A stretch of 64,000 nt of DNA from Crateriforma conspicua (lineage in GTDB: Bacteria > Planctomycetota > Planctomycetia > Pirellulales > Pirellulaceae). Location of the stretch: positions 1,240,001-1,304,000 of the forward strand of contig NZ_CP036319.1 in assembly GCF_007752935.1 (NCBI RefSeq), read 5' to 3'. The position numbers and the translations under genes were made by a program. The notes below the pieces were generated by a model. That model was not told the origin of the DNA. It ran no database searches and saw only the letters and a program-made list of their open reading frames with translations. Shown piece by piece: positions 1 to 9,596 of the stretch (position 1 is its first letter; every line of letters starts with the position of its first letter).

Positions 1-854
1 ACGACCACCGCCGAAACGGATGATTCGGCCAAGCCCGCCGTCTGGACCACGGACCCAATCCACAGCGTTTGCTCCCGGACGTCGCCACGCCAGGAGAACC
101 AGCTGCGGTGCATCGGGCACTGTTGCAGTGATTCGGTCTCGTCGATCAAAGGCTGCAATCGTGCGGCGGGAGCAAATTTGATTGCGGCCGATCGTGATTG
201 CACGGCGATAGGCACGAATTCGTCCCACCGCGGCGAATAGGCTTCCGGATGAACCGTGCGTCCGCCCGGCGTGGCTCGACGATCCGGATCGATATGCAGA
301 ACGCAGCGATCGTCCAGCGGAACCGATTGCACGTCTTGTTGCAGTGGACGGACCCAGTCCGACAGTCCCGATTGCGCGGCGTTTTGTTCCAACATGTGCA
401 GCAGGGTTTCGTCCTGATCGACCGCCAGGACGGGCGATTTCCATCGACGGTCCCTTGCGGCACGAGCCAATTCCAGTGTGTCGCCGCCCATGCCACAGCA
501 GGCGTCGACGATTCGACATTCCGGGCCGGCTGAATCAAGCAGCCAATTCGATTTGATTTTTGCAACTTGCGATGGCGTCGCCTGTTGCAACGATCTTTCG
601 GTGGCCCACCAAATGCCATCGCCGAACTTGCGTCTGGCTTTCGGTTGCAGCATGGCAACGGCGACGCATTGGTGAACCGCGTCGCCACCGAGCTGTTGCT
701 TCAGTTGACGAATCAATGCACCGGAGGCCGGGATATTCCCGTCGGGGTGCTGCTTACAAAGGGCGGCCAACGCTTGGTGAGCTTGTTCGGAAATCATGTT
801 GTTCGGGTCGTAACGGTGGTCGCAAACGCATCGGTCACGCAAGGTGGGTGACAT
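1..854 (-). CDS. THUMP-like class I SAM-dependent methyltransferase (3' end outside window)
   Basis: The minus strand is open from an ATG at 854 to the window edge, giving about 284 residues and no stop, so the C-terminus is missing. Near residue 117 the protein has DACCGMGGDTLELA, which matches the glycine-rich SAM-binding motif I. About 75 residues later it has HIDPDRRA, a DPxR-type motif seen in THUMP-like methyltransferases of the PG1098 type. An internal ATG near 796 is an alternative start. I infer an RNA- or nucleotide-directed methyltransferase; the substrate is not visible. Its 5' end faces the next gene divergently, so the two starts share about 145 bases of control region. Confidence 0.8.
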   Translation of the reverse strand, partial: MSPTLRDRCVCDHRYDPNNMISEQAHQALAALCKQHPDGNIPASGALIRQLKQQLGGDAVHQCVAVAMLQPKARRKFGDGIWWATERSLQQATPSQVAKIKSNWLLDSAGPECRIVDACCGMGGDTLELARAARDRRWKSPVLAVDQDETLLHMLEQNAAQSGLSDWVRPLQQDVQSVPLDDRCVLHIDPDRRATPGGRTVHPEAYSPRWDEFVPIAVQSRSAAIKFAPAARLQPLIDETESLQQCPMHRSWFSWRGDVREQTLWIGSVVQTAGLAESSVSAVV

Positions 855-998
855 GATTCACAGTCGCCGCGTCTTTGCTGCCGAAACAATTCGATGACCC
901 GCAGCGCCCGTTCGGCTGTGGATGATGCATCGTCCACGGACGCCCGTGCCGTCGTCTCCTCTCTCCCAACCTACTTCGTTCGTTGCAACGACATCGTC

Positions 999-1772
999 AT
1001 GTTCAAACGCACCAGGCTAGCAGCTCTTATCATCACCGCCGCCGGAACACCCTACGTGGTGACCGAAACCGACCTTGGTCGCGGTGCCTCCGATGCCGTC
1101 GTGCAAATGGTTTCGACGGACGGTTCGACGGTCAACTTTTCGGATGAATACGCGATCCATTCGCATCATGAGGTCGAAGCGTTGCGGGCGCAAGATCCAC
1201 AGCGATATCGCTATGAAGCGGATTTGACTCGCAAGCTTGGCGGATCATTGCCCGCCTTGGAAGACGACAATTCGCTGGTGGGCGGTCAGATCCCTGATCT
1301 GCGTGAAGTGCTGCGGTTCGACATCAATGATCGGTGGGTGATCGAGCGTTTCGCTCGCGTCAGCACGGTCTTGGCCGACACGCGATTGGAAGGCCTTCGT
1401 GTTCCAATCGTGACGGGGACCCAGGCAAGCGACATGGCCGGAACACTGACCTATTACTTCGATCACGGCGGAGTGCTTCAACGCATCCAATTGCACGGAT
1501 TTACCGGCGATCCTTCTCGGTTGATCCAAGCGATGACGCAGTTCTATGGCTTGCAGCCTGAACCGACTTTGGAAGCCGGTGTGTACACCAAACGCTGGAA
1601 CGGCATGCCGGTTCAGTTCTTGCGGCTCACTCACGCCCCCGTCGTTTACTCCGACGCGGTGCACCAGAAGTACACGGTGTTCATTGAACTGAACCAACCC
1701 AACTTGGGGTACGGGATCAGCGAAGAAGCACAGCGGATCATCCACGCCGATCGCAACACCGGACGTTGGTGA
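999..1772 (+). CDS. Signal-anchored planctomycete hypothetical protein
   Basis: The frame opens at 894, but the start at 999 gives a typical N-terminus: MFKRTR, then a short hydrophobic stretch (LAALIITAAGTPYVV). That yields 257 residues with a probable signal peptide or anchor. The rest is soluble and regular, with HHEVEALRAQDPQRYRYE near residue 46 and a C-terminal part rich in aromatic residues ending in NTGRW. I recall similar planctomycete proteins under a DUF label (possibly DUF6690) but cannot confirm it. No catalytic motif is visible, so no function is offered. It stands alone, divergent from the methyltransferase. Confidence 0.75.
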   Translation: MFKRTRLAALIITAAGTPYVVTETDLGRGASDAVVQMVSTDGSTVNFSDEYAIHSHHEVEALRAQDPQRYRYEADLTRKLGGSLPALEDDNSLVGGQIPDLREVLRFDINDRWVIERFARVSTVLADTRLEGLRVPIVTGTQASDMAGTLTYYFDHGGVLQRIQLHGFTGDPSRLIQAMTQFYGLQPEPTLEAGVYTKRWNGMPVQFLRLTHAPVVYSDAVHQKYTVFIELNQPNLGYGISEEAQRIIHADRNTGRW

Positions 1773-1904
1773 TCGCCGTTGTGGTGGGGCGGTTTTGGCC
1801 CAGTGGAGGTGCGGTCCTTTGTCGCTTTTCTTCAAGCTGAATCCGCATTGCAAACACTGAAGGTTCTCTCTGACTCCATACTTCGGTTACGGATGTGTTT
1901 TACC

Positions 1905-1935
1905 GCGTTAACGCCGGAACTAGGCGGTCTAGTTC
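1905..1935. promoter_or_regulatory. Two adjacent palindromes upstream of the GYF-like gene
   Basis: GCGTTAACGC (1905-1914) is a perfect 10-base palindrome. It is followed directly by GAACTAG (1917-1923), a 5-base spacer and CTAGTTC (1929-1935), a perfect 7-base dyad. Neither is followed by a T-run, so a terminator is unlikely. They lie about 120 bases before the small gene at 2055, and a dimeric regulator site is one reading. No regulator can be named. Confidence 0.3.
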
Positions 1936-2054
1936 GGTGTTAATGACCGATAGAAGGATCAGGGCCAATCAACGCTCGGTTCGGCGACGATCGCCGGGAT
2001 TTTGATTGCCGCGAAAGAAGAGAGAATCGTCTATCTAGCACAGGGTGATTTGCG

Positions 2055-2279
2055 ATGAGTGCTCAATGGTTCTACATGAAGCCTCGTTGGTTCCGCACGG
2101 CCAAGACAGTCGGCCCGATTTCGGAGTCGGATCTGTTGCACCGGATTGATGCCGGCAAGATTTTGCCGTCGACGATGTTGCGGAGTTGTAAGACTCGCGA
2201 AAAGTGGGTCCCGATGTCCAGCATCAAGCCGGCGTTGATCCGCTGGCGGAAACATCATCCCGATGCATCGCTGAACTAG
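2055..2279 (+). CDS. Small GYF_2-like domain protein
   Basis: This 74-residue protein has the pattern of a GYF_2 domain: QWFYMKP at the start, VGPISESDLLHRIDAGKI in the middle and KWVPMSSI near the end. Such domains are known as small interaction modules, often in planctomycete membrane or signalling proteins, and here the domain makes up the whole protein. There is no signal peptide or membrane segment. Start at the ATG at 2055, preceded by a weak AGGGTGA. The gene stands alone between gaps of about 280 and 230 bases; the gap to 2513 shows nothing I can name. Confidence 0.75.
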   Translation: MSAQWFYMKPRWFRTAKTVGPISESDLLHRIDAGKILPSTMLRSCKTREKWVPMSSIKPALIRWRKHHPDASLN

Positions 2280-2513
2280 ACGGCCGACACCCTTTCACGC
2301 AACTTCCGCGGCGCGACTTTGGCAAACGCCGACAGCCACCGCGGATTTTCTTCGGTGCCGATTCTGATTCGGGCATCGTCCCGCCAGAGGTTCGTCCGCA
2401 GTAAGATTTGGTGTTGCCCCCCTTGGTTGTCAGGCGGGGCCTGCGGACGGTGCGGAACGATCGACCTGATGGGGTAAAACCCTGTTCGATGCCATCGCCG
2501 CAGTTTCGATCCG

Positions 2514-4487
2514 GTGAACTTGCGGCGGGAACCGAGTCTGTTGATCAAGCGGTCCAAAACGGCAGCCGATTACGCGGCGATTGCCGTCGCTCCGGTCCTG
2601 ATCTTCTTGATGATCAGCGCGCTGACACTGTTCGTGTGCACGTTGTTGTACCGCGGCGGCTATTCCGGACGCGTCCAATGGGTCGTTCTGTTTTTTACGA
2701 TGGGATCGGTCGCGGTCGCGAGGTTGGCGATCGAGCAAGACCGCAAATACGCGATGGGCTACATGGTGGCTTTGTCGGCGGCCGGCGTGTTGGTGCTTTC
2801 GCAGTTCGTCGGATCCATCGTGGTCGGTTTCGTTCTGGTCGCACTGATCGTCTATCTCAGCGACCGCATTGTCTTCGATTGCACACTGATCGACGAATCC
2901 AAAGACAGCAGCGGCGAAGGGCTGATCGATAGCGGGCGACTGTTTTTTCAAAGTAGCGATTCGGCCAAGAAGGATCCGAAATCTTCCGTCGCCACCCAAC
3001 CGAATCAACGAAAGAAACGACGCACGCACCAACCCGGGCGGACCGTCATGTACTTGGCCCTGGCCGCGTTGCCGTTGTTCGGGTTGGGCCAAGTGTGGAT
3101 TTCGGATCCGCAAGCCTCCGCATCGGCGCAGACATTCCTGGGCGTCTATCTGTTTGCCGCGTTGGCTTTACTGATGACGACCAGCTTCTTGGGATTACGG
3201 CGTTACCTGCGACAACGCGGGGTGGACATGCCCGTCGATGTCACGGTGGGGTGGCTTGGCGGCGGTGCCTTGCTGGTGGCTGCGATCGTGGCCACCGCGT
3301 TCCTGTTGCCCACGCCGGGGCGAATCATCACGGGAGGCGACCCGCCCATCTCGCTTGCCGAAGCAAAGGACTTCGCCGCCAGTCGGTTCGGCTGGGGAAA
3401 GGAAGCCGCGAAGAAATCAACCGAAGGCAACGCATCGACATCCGAAGATCAAGATCCGGAAAAGGAAGTGGGCGGCCAGCGGCCAGAGAAAGGAGCGCCG
3501 GCGGGAAAGGTGGGTGACGGGGAATCGGGTGACGGGGAATCGGGTGACGGGGAATCGGGTGACGGGGAATCGGGTGACGGGGAATCGGGTGACGGGGAAT
3601 CGGGTGACGGGGAATCGGGTGACGGGGAGTCGGGTGACGGGGATTCAGGTGACGGTGAGTCAGGTGGCGAAGAGTCAGGTGGCGAAGAGTCAGGTGGCGA
3701 AGAGTCAGGTGGCGAAGAGTCAGGTGGAGAAGAGTCAGGTGGAGAAGAGTCAGGTGGAGAAGAGTCAGGTGGAGAAGAGTCAGGTGGAGAAGAGTCAGGT
3801 GGAGAAGAGTCAGGTGGCGAAGAGTCAGGTGGCGAAGAGTCAGGTGGCGAAGAGTCAGGTGGAGAAGAGTCAGGTGGAGAAGAGTCGGCGGAGGCAGATG
3901 CAAATCAGCGGGAGGCGAGTGATTCAAACGAATCGTCTTCGTCCGGCCAAAGCGGATCCAGCCAATCGTTTGGCGGCGTCACCTCGATGGTGCGTGGACT
4001 TTTGGATGCCGTGCGGTGGTTGCTACCGCTAGCGCTGTTGGCCTTTGTGGGCTTCTATCTGCTGCGGCATGGGCGTCGTTTTTGGGATTGGTTGACATCC
4101 CTTTTCGCTGGCCGATCGGACGCACCTGACGCGTTGGAGCAATTGCTGATCAACGACCCGACGGCTTCGCTCGAACCGCCGCGTCGATTTTCAGAGTTTC
4201 GCAATCCTCTGGGCCGCGACAATGATGCCGAGCGTATCATCGCCACCACCTTCGGCGCGGCCGACGCTTGGATGCGTGAAAACGTCTCGCCCCGTCGTGA
4301 TGACGAAACGCCCAGCGAATTTGCACATCGCTTGCGCCAACAGGCATCCCGGGACGCGAGACTGGCACCCTTGGTCGGGCCGTTCGGCCGAATCGTCGAT
4401 GCCTACAACCGACTGGCGTATGCAAAAACGCGGCCGAACGCCGATGACGTTCAAGCCGCGCGTGACTTGTGGATGCACCTGAGATAG
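2514..4487 (+). CDS. DUF4129-type membrane protein with 25 pentapeptide repeats
   Basis: A GTG at 2514 starts a 657-residue protein. The N-terminal third holds several membrane helices (for example residues 24-46, 60-77 and 82-115), then a charged linker, then further helices. Residues 334-458 are 25 tandem pentapeptides: 10 of GDGES type, then 15 of GGEES type. Another helix follows near 496-515. The C-terminal about 100 residues (DNDAERIIATTFGAADAWM, then DETPSEFAHRLR) resemble the DUF4129 domain that usually accompanies transglutaminase-like genes in bacteria. No transglutaminase gene is in this window, so the partner may be beyond the left edge or elsewhere. Function unknown. The gene converges with the giant surface protein, 39 bases apart. 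Confidence 0.8.
   Translation: MNLRREPSLLIKRSKTAADYAAIAVAPVLIFLMISALTLFVCTLLYRGGYSGRVQWVVLFFTMGSVAVARLAIEQDRKYAMGYMVALSAAGVLVLSQFVGSIVVGFVLVALIVYLSDRIVFDCTLIDESKDSSGEGLIDSGRLFFQSSDSAKKDPKSSVATQPNQRKKRRTHQPGRTVMYLALAALPLFGLGQVWISDPQASASAQTFLGVYLFAALALLMTTSFLGLRRYLRQRGVDMPVDVTVGWLGGGALLVAAIVATAFLLPTPGRIITGGDPPISLAEAKDFAASRFGWGKEAAKKSTEGNASTSEDQDPEKEVGGQRPEKGAPAGKVGDGESGDGESGDGESGDGESGDGESGDGESGDGESGDGESGDGDSGDGESGGEESGGEESGGEESGGEESGGEESGGEESGGEESGGEESGGEESGGEESGGEESGGEESGGEESGGEESGGEESAEADANQREASDSNESSSSGQSGSSQSFGGVTSMVRGLLDAVRWLLPLALLAFVGFYLLRHGRRFWDWLTSLFAGRSDAPDALEQLLINDPTASLEPPRRFSEFRNPLGRDNDAERIIATTFGAADAWMRENVSPRRDDETPSEFAHRLRQQASRDARLAPLVGPFGRIVDAYNRLAYAKTRPNADDVQAARDLWMHLR
3513..3887 (+). 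repeat. 15-base tandem repeat, 25 copies, inside the DUF4129-type gene
   Basis: Ten copies of GGTGACGGGGAATCG-like units are followed by fifteen of GGTGGCGAAGAGTCA or GGTGGAGAAGAGTCA. All keep a 15-base period and therefore the reading frame. Block structure is visible: the third-position variants GGC and GGA occur in runs of four, six, three and two copies, which suggests expansion by slippage or unequal exchange. The encoded linker is strongly acidic and Gly/Ser-rich. Confidence 0.97.
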
Positions 4488-4526
4488 ATTGGCCGGCGGT
4501 CGACGCCGACCCAATGCTTCAGCGAA

Positions 4527-7500
4527 TCAGAACTGGCCCAAGTCGTTCGCCAAGACGCTGATCAAATCATCGTCGTCATCGCCATCCGATGCGTTGTCGG
4601 AAGTCAGTTGCGGGACGGCAACGGAGTTATCGTTGGCTTCGCCGCCACCGACCACGCGAGTCGATCCGCCCAGTTCACTGAAGACTGCGTCGTTGTCGGA
4701 TTCCGATGCAGGCGTGACGACTGATGCGGTCCGCGGAGCGGCTTCGCCTTCGGCCGAACCACTTTGCGGTGTGCGATTCAGGTGGTTGATGACTCGCAGG
4801 GCGTCCAAAGCGGTGATGCGATTGTCGCCGGTCACGTCCGTGAAGTAGCGACTGGCCAAACCAGCCGATTCGCCTTCGGCACTGGATGAGCCGCGGCTGA
4901 TTTCGTTGATCACCAACAGGGCGTCGATGGCGGTCACATAGCCGTCATCATTGACATCGACAGGCATCGTCGAGTTCTGGCGAGGCGATTCGCCCTCGCC
5001 TCCGCCAATTGTGATCGAAGTCGAATCAAACGCGATCTGGGTCGTCGGGACGGGATTATCGCGTCGGAACAACAGCGTGTCGCTGAAGGGGAACGAATCG
5101 GCAGGCGAACTGGTGAAGGTTGCCGTGCCATCAGCGGTGGCTTCGAAGAACAGCGTGGCCAGACGACGCGGATCGGTGAAGCTGCTGGGCGACGGGTTGT
5201 TGTCTTGGTCGCTGGTGCCGAATTCATCAATCACGCCCGGGCGATCGATAAAGCCGGTCGCCGCGGTGCTGCTGAATCCGGTTGACGGGTTACCGTCTTC
5301 ATCGCCGTAGCGGACCGCAAAGCCCAGTCGGAAATCGATGTCCGTCTGACCGGCAAAGTCAGCGGGGTCCGTTGCCGGAGTGACCAGTCTTTGGCTGTAC
5401 AGCAAATCGGTGTAGGCGGCAAAGACGAACGTCGAATCCAGGGCGGATCGCAAGTCATCGACGTCAATTTGGACGCCGAACACGTCACCTACCTCGACCG
5501 ATTCGTCCGATGCAATTGGGTTGCCGTCGATATCCACGATCGCCAGATCGACACCGACCAAAAGGTCGTTCGCATTGATCGTTCCGACCGTCAGGTCGAC
5601 ACGTGCGGTGCTGCGGACGCCGTCGCCGGCGACAAATCCGTAGACGAATGAATCGAAGCCGGACGCATTCGTGTTGGAGGTGTAAAGGATGTAATCGTCG
5701 GTCAGGTCGCCCGGCGTGCCGTTGTCATTGATGCTGACGATGCCCTGTCCAGGAGCCGCTTCGATGGTCAATTCTTGAAGCGAATCCGTCGAACCGAAGC
5801 TGTCGTTGGCCAAGACATTCAAGCGGTTGGTCGCACCTGCGACGATGTCCGCATTGATGCTGTCCTTGGCGATTTGGATACCGCCTTGGTCGTTCAACTG
5901 GGCCAGGAAGGCATCGTCCACCGCGGTCGCAAACGGCTGGCCGTCGCTGACGATGTTCAGGCTGGTCGATCCCAGACGTTGTTGGCGAACCGGAACGGCG
6001 GTGTCGCTGAATACCAACACAGTTTCGCTGGTCAGTTCATCGGCGGGGTTTGCCACAAAGTCGGCCACGCCGGGCGCGACGGCTTTCAAACGCACGGTGA
6101 ACAGCGGGACGGCTTCGTCGTGTGTCTGCAGGTTCAGATCGGTTTGAACCGCGCCGATTTCGTTCATCAATCCCGGTGTATCAAAGTCACCTTGGGTGAA
6201 TGATCCGGTGCCATTGGGATTGCTGAAGATCGGACGACCATAAATGATGCCGGCTTCTTCGATCACCGAAACCAGTTGATCGTTGTAAAGCACGTCCAAG
6301 AATGCCGAAGCCAAACCTTCGGGATCACCCGCGACCGGGTTGGTCAGATCTTCGACGAAGACGGTCAGGTTGAATTCTTCGCCGACCTGAATGTCGGTGA
6401 TCGGATCACCGTTCAAGCCGGAGGTGACCAAGGTGAAGTCGACCACATCGTCGTTCAGGGCACCCGGCATGCTGTTGACGGTCACCGTGGCGGACGACAG
6501 GTTGCCCGAGGGGTCTTGCACCGTGTAGGTGAATTCTTCGGTGCCCGCAAAACCAGGCTGCGGGGTGTATCGAATCGACAGGCCGCCGCTGATGATCGAA
6601 ACGATACCGCCGGCCGAACCGGGGGTGACGCCGGTGATCGTCAGTCCGCCGGCGGTGCTGGCCAAGTCGTTGGCCAGGACGTTCAGCGGGCGATCGCTGC
6701 TGTTTTGTGGGACTTCGAACGTATCATCGACGGCGATCGGAACGTCCGATTGGAAGGTGACGTTCACGGTGACATTGGCAGTCTCCATATTGCCGAAGCT
6801 GTCACGCACGGTGTAGGTGAATTCTTCCTGGCCCAGGAATCCGTTTTGGGGGCTGTAGAAGATCGATTGGCCATCGCCGGCGACCACCACCGTGCCCTGG
6901 GTACCGGCGGTGTTGATGTTGACGATCTGTAGCGGGTTGCTGGCGGTTTGGAAATCGTTGGCCAGCACGTCCAGCGGGAACGCGTTGCTGTTACGAGGCA
7001 CGTTGAACGCGTCATCGACGGCAACGCCGCTGGTTTGGATCACGTCAAAGACATAATCTTCCACTTCACCACCGGCCGAGGTCCCGGTCGGTCCCAAGGT
7101 GGGTTCGGTCGCGTAGCGGAACCGTGCCGTGGTGCTGCCAACAGCGATGCTGCTGGGCACGTCAAAGGTCAGCGTGTGGGCACCGTCGGCCAGTTGCACG
7201 CCATTGACGATCTTTTCATTGGCATCGGCAAAATCGCCGTCTTGGTTCAGGTCGACCCAAGCATGCAGATAGCCAGCCAGTCCCGTGGTGTTCGTCACGT
7301 CGACGGTGATCGACGCTTGGTTGCCCGGACTGATCGGTCCGTTCAGCGACACGCCGTCTTCGTCATCGGCGCCGTCCAAGTCGTCGCCGTTGGCCAATGC
7401 GGTTTGGAAGACGCTGAAGTCACGGTCGACCAAGTCGCCCAGGTTCATACCGCTGATCAAACCGTGGGCGGCGGTGCCATAGCTGGCAGCCGCGTCGCTG

Positions 7501-9596
7501 TAGTCAAGCGATTGACGATAACCGAAATCGAAATTGCTTCCGTTGGTCACCAAGCCGTTGAAGGTGACTTCGTGTTCGCCGTCGGCCGGGTAGGTCAATT
7601 CCAAACCGGGTTCGGCAACGGCACGGACCGTGTAGGTGCCCGCGGCGGGGAAGTTCAGCGTGTAAGTCCCGTCGGCGCCGCTCTTGGCGTGCGGTTCGCC
7701 AAGGTCGGGACGGTCATCGCCGTCCAAGTCGGCATAGACATAGACACCGGGGAAAGCTCGTTCGCCGTCGTCCAGTTGGCCGTTTCCGTTGTCGTCATAG
7801 AACACGCGGCCGGTGAACGATTCGCCCACCGGAACGGCGCCAAAGTTCACGCCACCGACCGACTGGTTCAACGAAACGCTGACCGATCGGGCGGGTGAAG
7901 TGATCGGAGCCAAGGTGTCAGGGATCAGTGCCGTGACGTTGTACGTGCCGGGGGACACAAACAGACTGTAGGTCCCGTCCGCGGCGGTGACCGTCAACGG
8001 TTCCAGTTCATCACGTTCACCGTCGCCGTCGATGTCGGCGAAGACCGGCACGCCGCCGATTCCGGGTTCGTTGTTCAGCGATCCGTTACGATTTTGGTCG
8101 TTATAGACAGTGCCGGTGATGCTTCCACCCTGAGTGCCGGTGACCACGGTGTGGGCCAACGCTTCGGCCGAACGCTGATAACCGATCAGGATGCCTTCGG
8201 TGGTGCTGAATTGGTCGGTGACAAAGCCGAACGTGGTGTCATCGATGGTGCCGTAAATTTGGTCCGGTCCCACACCGGTGGCGACTTCGGCGCTGAAGGA
8301 TCCTGGGCCTTCATCCGAGATACTTCCGATCAGGTTGTCACCATTGGTGTGTTCCAACCCGAACAGGTGGCCTGCTTCGTGAGTGACCACAAACCCAAGA
8401 TACTGGGCGACGACGTCCAATTCGCTGGCCGTTGGGGCCACCGTAAAGGCCGTGGCGGCGGCGTAGATTTGGTCCAGCAAGACAAAGCCGGTGTCGCTGA
8501 GATCGAAGTTGCCGACGTCGGCGTACTGGGCCAGGCCGATGGTGGCAAAACCGCTGCTGGTCGAATCACCACCCACGATGATTCGAGTCACCAACGGGTT
8601 GTCAAAGCCGGGGTCGGCGTGGTCGCGACTGTTCAGCACGGTGACGGCGTATTGGCCCGGGACTCCGGTTTCATTGAAGTCGCCGTTGCCTCCGTTGGTC
8701 GCGATCGTACCCAGGCCGCGTTCGACTTCCGCCAAAACACCATCGATCAACTCGTTTTGCGAATCGATGTCACGGATGTCAATGTTCAACAGCGGGGCGG
8801 ATTCGGGCAGGCCCGGCAGATCGATCAAGTTGGGCGTCCCCAGCCCGAACATGGTGCCAGGGAAATAGCCACCGTTGAAATCGAGGTACAGAATCTGTTG
8901 CGCACCGACCGGCAAGCTTTCGGAGATCGGCCGGTGGACACGCAGCCCCGCGTCGTAGGACGACATCGTGCTGGACGGCGAAATCTGGATGTAATAGCGT
9001 CCGTCTTCCGGCACCACTTGTGCGGCGACCGCATTGCCCTGGGTCATCAGCGGTGAATTGTCCGGGCCGCCCAATCGCTGGGTGGTGGAACCGAACCAAA
9101 GGGCGCCGTTGTCATAGAACACGTTGAAACGGCCCGCGGCACCCAGGACGCTGATGTCCAAAATGTCACCGGCACGCAAGTCAACCGCGTAGAAATCGAT
9201 GTCCGTGGTCGTGTTGCCCTGGACCGTCGCCGAAACCGGCAAGGATCCTTGGACATCGATCACCGGTTCTTGTCCGGGAAGCGTGCCCAATGGCAACAAG
9301 GTCGCACTGGCGAAGGAGTCGTTCGATGCACCGCCCAGGTGTTCCGGTTCGTTCACCGTAAAGGCGGGAACCGTCCCCACGTTCATCGGCGTTTGCGGCG
9401 CGAACAAGGCGGGGTCGACCGTCGGGATGTCGACGACTTCCGCCGCCAAGAGTTGACGCTGTTCCAATCCTTCCATTAACAATCGTCGTGATCGCACCGA
9501 CGCTTGGCTGCCGGTCGCCTTGGCCCGGCGACGCTTCTTATTGATTCGCCGAGAAGTGTTGTCGGACAGCATTTTCGAATCACTTCGTTTGATCAT
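4527..9596 (-). CDS. Giant secreted surface protein: metzincin-like site, SdrD-B, GEVED, Ig-like and dockerin domains
   Basis: This 1689-residue protein opens with a long basic segment and GLEQRQLLAAE (43-53), a variant of the planctomycete LEPR-XLL export motif. A pre-peptidase-like region follows. HEAGHLFGLEH at 406-416 is a full metzincin zinc motif (HExxHxxGxxH). After it come two SdrD-B-like repeats rich in DxDGDG (about 495-700), a GEVED domain ending in GGEVEDYVFDV, two or more Ig-like/cadherin-like repeats with VLAND, and paired EF-hand-like loops of a type I dockerin (about 1540-1615). The Met-turn expected after the zinc motif reads NLIGSIS, so activity is uncertain. Its size and domains suggest a calcium-binding surface or matrix protein. 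It is monocistronic, with a long leader region upstream. Confidence 0.93.
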   Translation of the reverse strand: MIKRSDSKMLSDNTSRRINKKRRRAKATGSQASVRSRRLLMEGLEQRQLLAAEVVDIPTVDPALFAPQTPMNVGTVPAFTVNEPEHLGGASNDSFASATLLPLGTLPGQEPVIDVQGSLPVSATVQGNTTTDIDFYAVDLRAGDILDISVLGAAGRFNVFYDNGALWFGSTTQRLGGPDNSPLMTQGNAVAAQVVPEDGRYYIQISPSSTMSSYDAGLRVHRPISESLPVGAQQILYLDFNGGYFPGTMFGLGTPNLIDLPGLPESAPLLNIDIRDIDSQNELIDGVLAEVERGLGTIATNGGNGDFNETGVPGQYAVTVLNSRDHADPGFDNPLVTRIIVGGDSTSSGFATIGLAQYADVGNFDLSDTGFVLLDQIYAAATAFTVAPTASELDVVAQYLGFVVTHEAGHLFGLEHTNGDNLIGSISDEGPGSFSAEVATGVGPDQIYGTIDDTTFGFVTDQFSTTEGILIGYQRSAEALAHTVVTGTQGGSITGTVYNDQNRNGSLNNEPGIGGVPVFADIDGDGERDELEPLTVTAADGTYSLFVSPGTYNVTALIPDTLAPITSPARSVSVSLNQSVGGVNFGAVPVGESFTGRVFYDDNGNGQLDDGERAFPGVYVYADLDGDDRPDLGEPHAKSGADGTYTLNFPAAGTYTVRAVAEPGLELTYPADGEHEVTFNGLVTNGSNFDFGYRQSLDYSDAAASYGTAAHGLISGMNLGDLVDRDFSVFQTALANGDDLDGADDEDGVSLNGPISPGNQASITVDVTNTTGLAGYLHAWVDLNQDGDFADANEKIVNGVQLADGAHTLTFDVPSSIAVGSTTARFRYATEPTLGPTGTSAGGEVEDYVFDVIQTSGVAVDDAFNVPRNSNAFPLDVLANDFQTASNPLQIVNINTAGTQGTVVVAGDGQSIFYSPQNGFLGQEEFTYTVRDSFGNMETANVTVNVTFQSDVPIAVDDTFEVPQNSSDRPLNVLANDLASTAGGLTITGVTPGSAGGIVSIISGGLSIRYTPQPGFAGTEEFTYTVQDPSGNLSSATVTVNSMPGALNDDVVDFTLVTSGLNGDPITDIQVGEEFNLTVFVEDLTNPVAGDPEGLASAFLDVLYNDQLVSVIEEAGIIYGRPIFSNPNGTGSFTQGDFDTPGLMNEIGAVQTDLNLQTHDEAVPLFTVRLKAVAPGVADFVANPADELTSETVLVFSDTAVPVRQQRLGSTSLNIVSDGQPFATAVDDAFLAQLNDQGGIQIAKDSINADIVAGATNRLNVLANDSFGSTDSLQELTIEAAPGQGIVSINDNGTPGDLTDDYILYTSNTNASGFDSFVYGFVAGDGVRSTARVDLTVGTINANDLLVGVDLAIVDIDGNPIASDESVEVGDVFGVQIDVDDLRSALDSTFVFAAYTDLLYSQRLVTPATDPADFAGQTDIDFRLGFAVRYGDEDGNPSTGFSSTAATGFIDRPGVIDEFGTSDQDNNPSPSSFTDPRRLATLFFEATADGTATFTSSPADSFPFSDTLLFRRDNPVPTTQIAFDSTSITIGGGEGESPRQNSTMPVDVNDDGYVTAIDALLVINEISRGSSSAEGESAGLASRYFTDVTGDNRITALDALRVINHLNRTPQSGSAEGEAAPRTASVVTPASESDNDAVFSELGGSTRVVGGGEANDNSVAVPQLTSDNASDGDDDDDLISVLANDLGQF

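Noticed and set aside
3513-3887. Tandem repeat considered as a CRISPR array
   Set aside because: There are no spacers; the units are contiguous, 15 bases long and in coding frame.
3328-3927. Long minus-strand open frame of Leu/His/Thr repeats
   Set aside because: It is the antisense of the 15-base repeat; a repeat whose length is a multiple of three keeps any stop-free frame open.
6948-7898. 316-codon plus-strand open frame
   Set aside because: It is also antisense to the giant surface protein, through its SdrD-B and GEVED domains, and shows no protein family.
8094-9056. 320-codon plus-strand open frame
   Set aside because: It is antisense to the domain-rich giant surface protein and has no family features.
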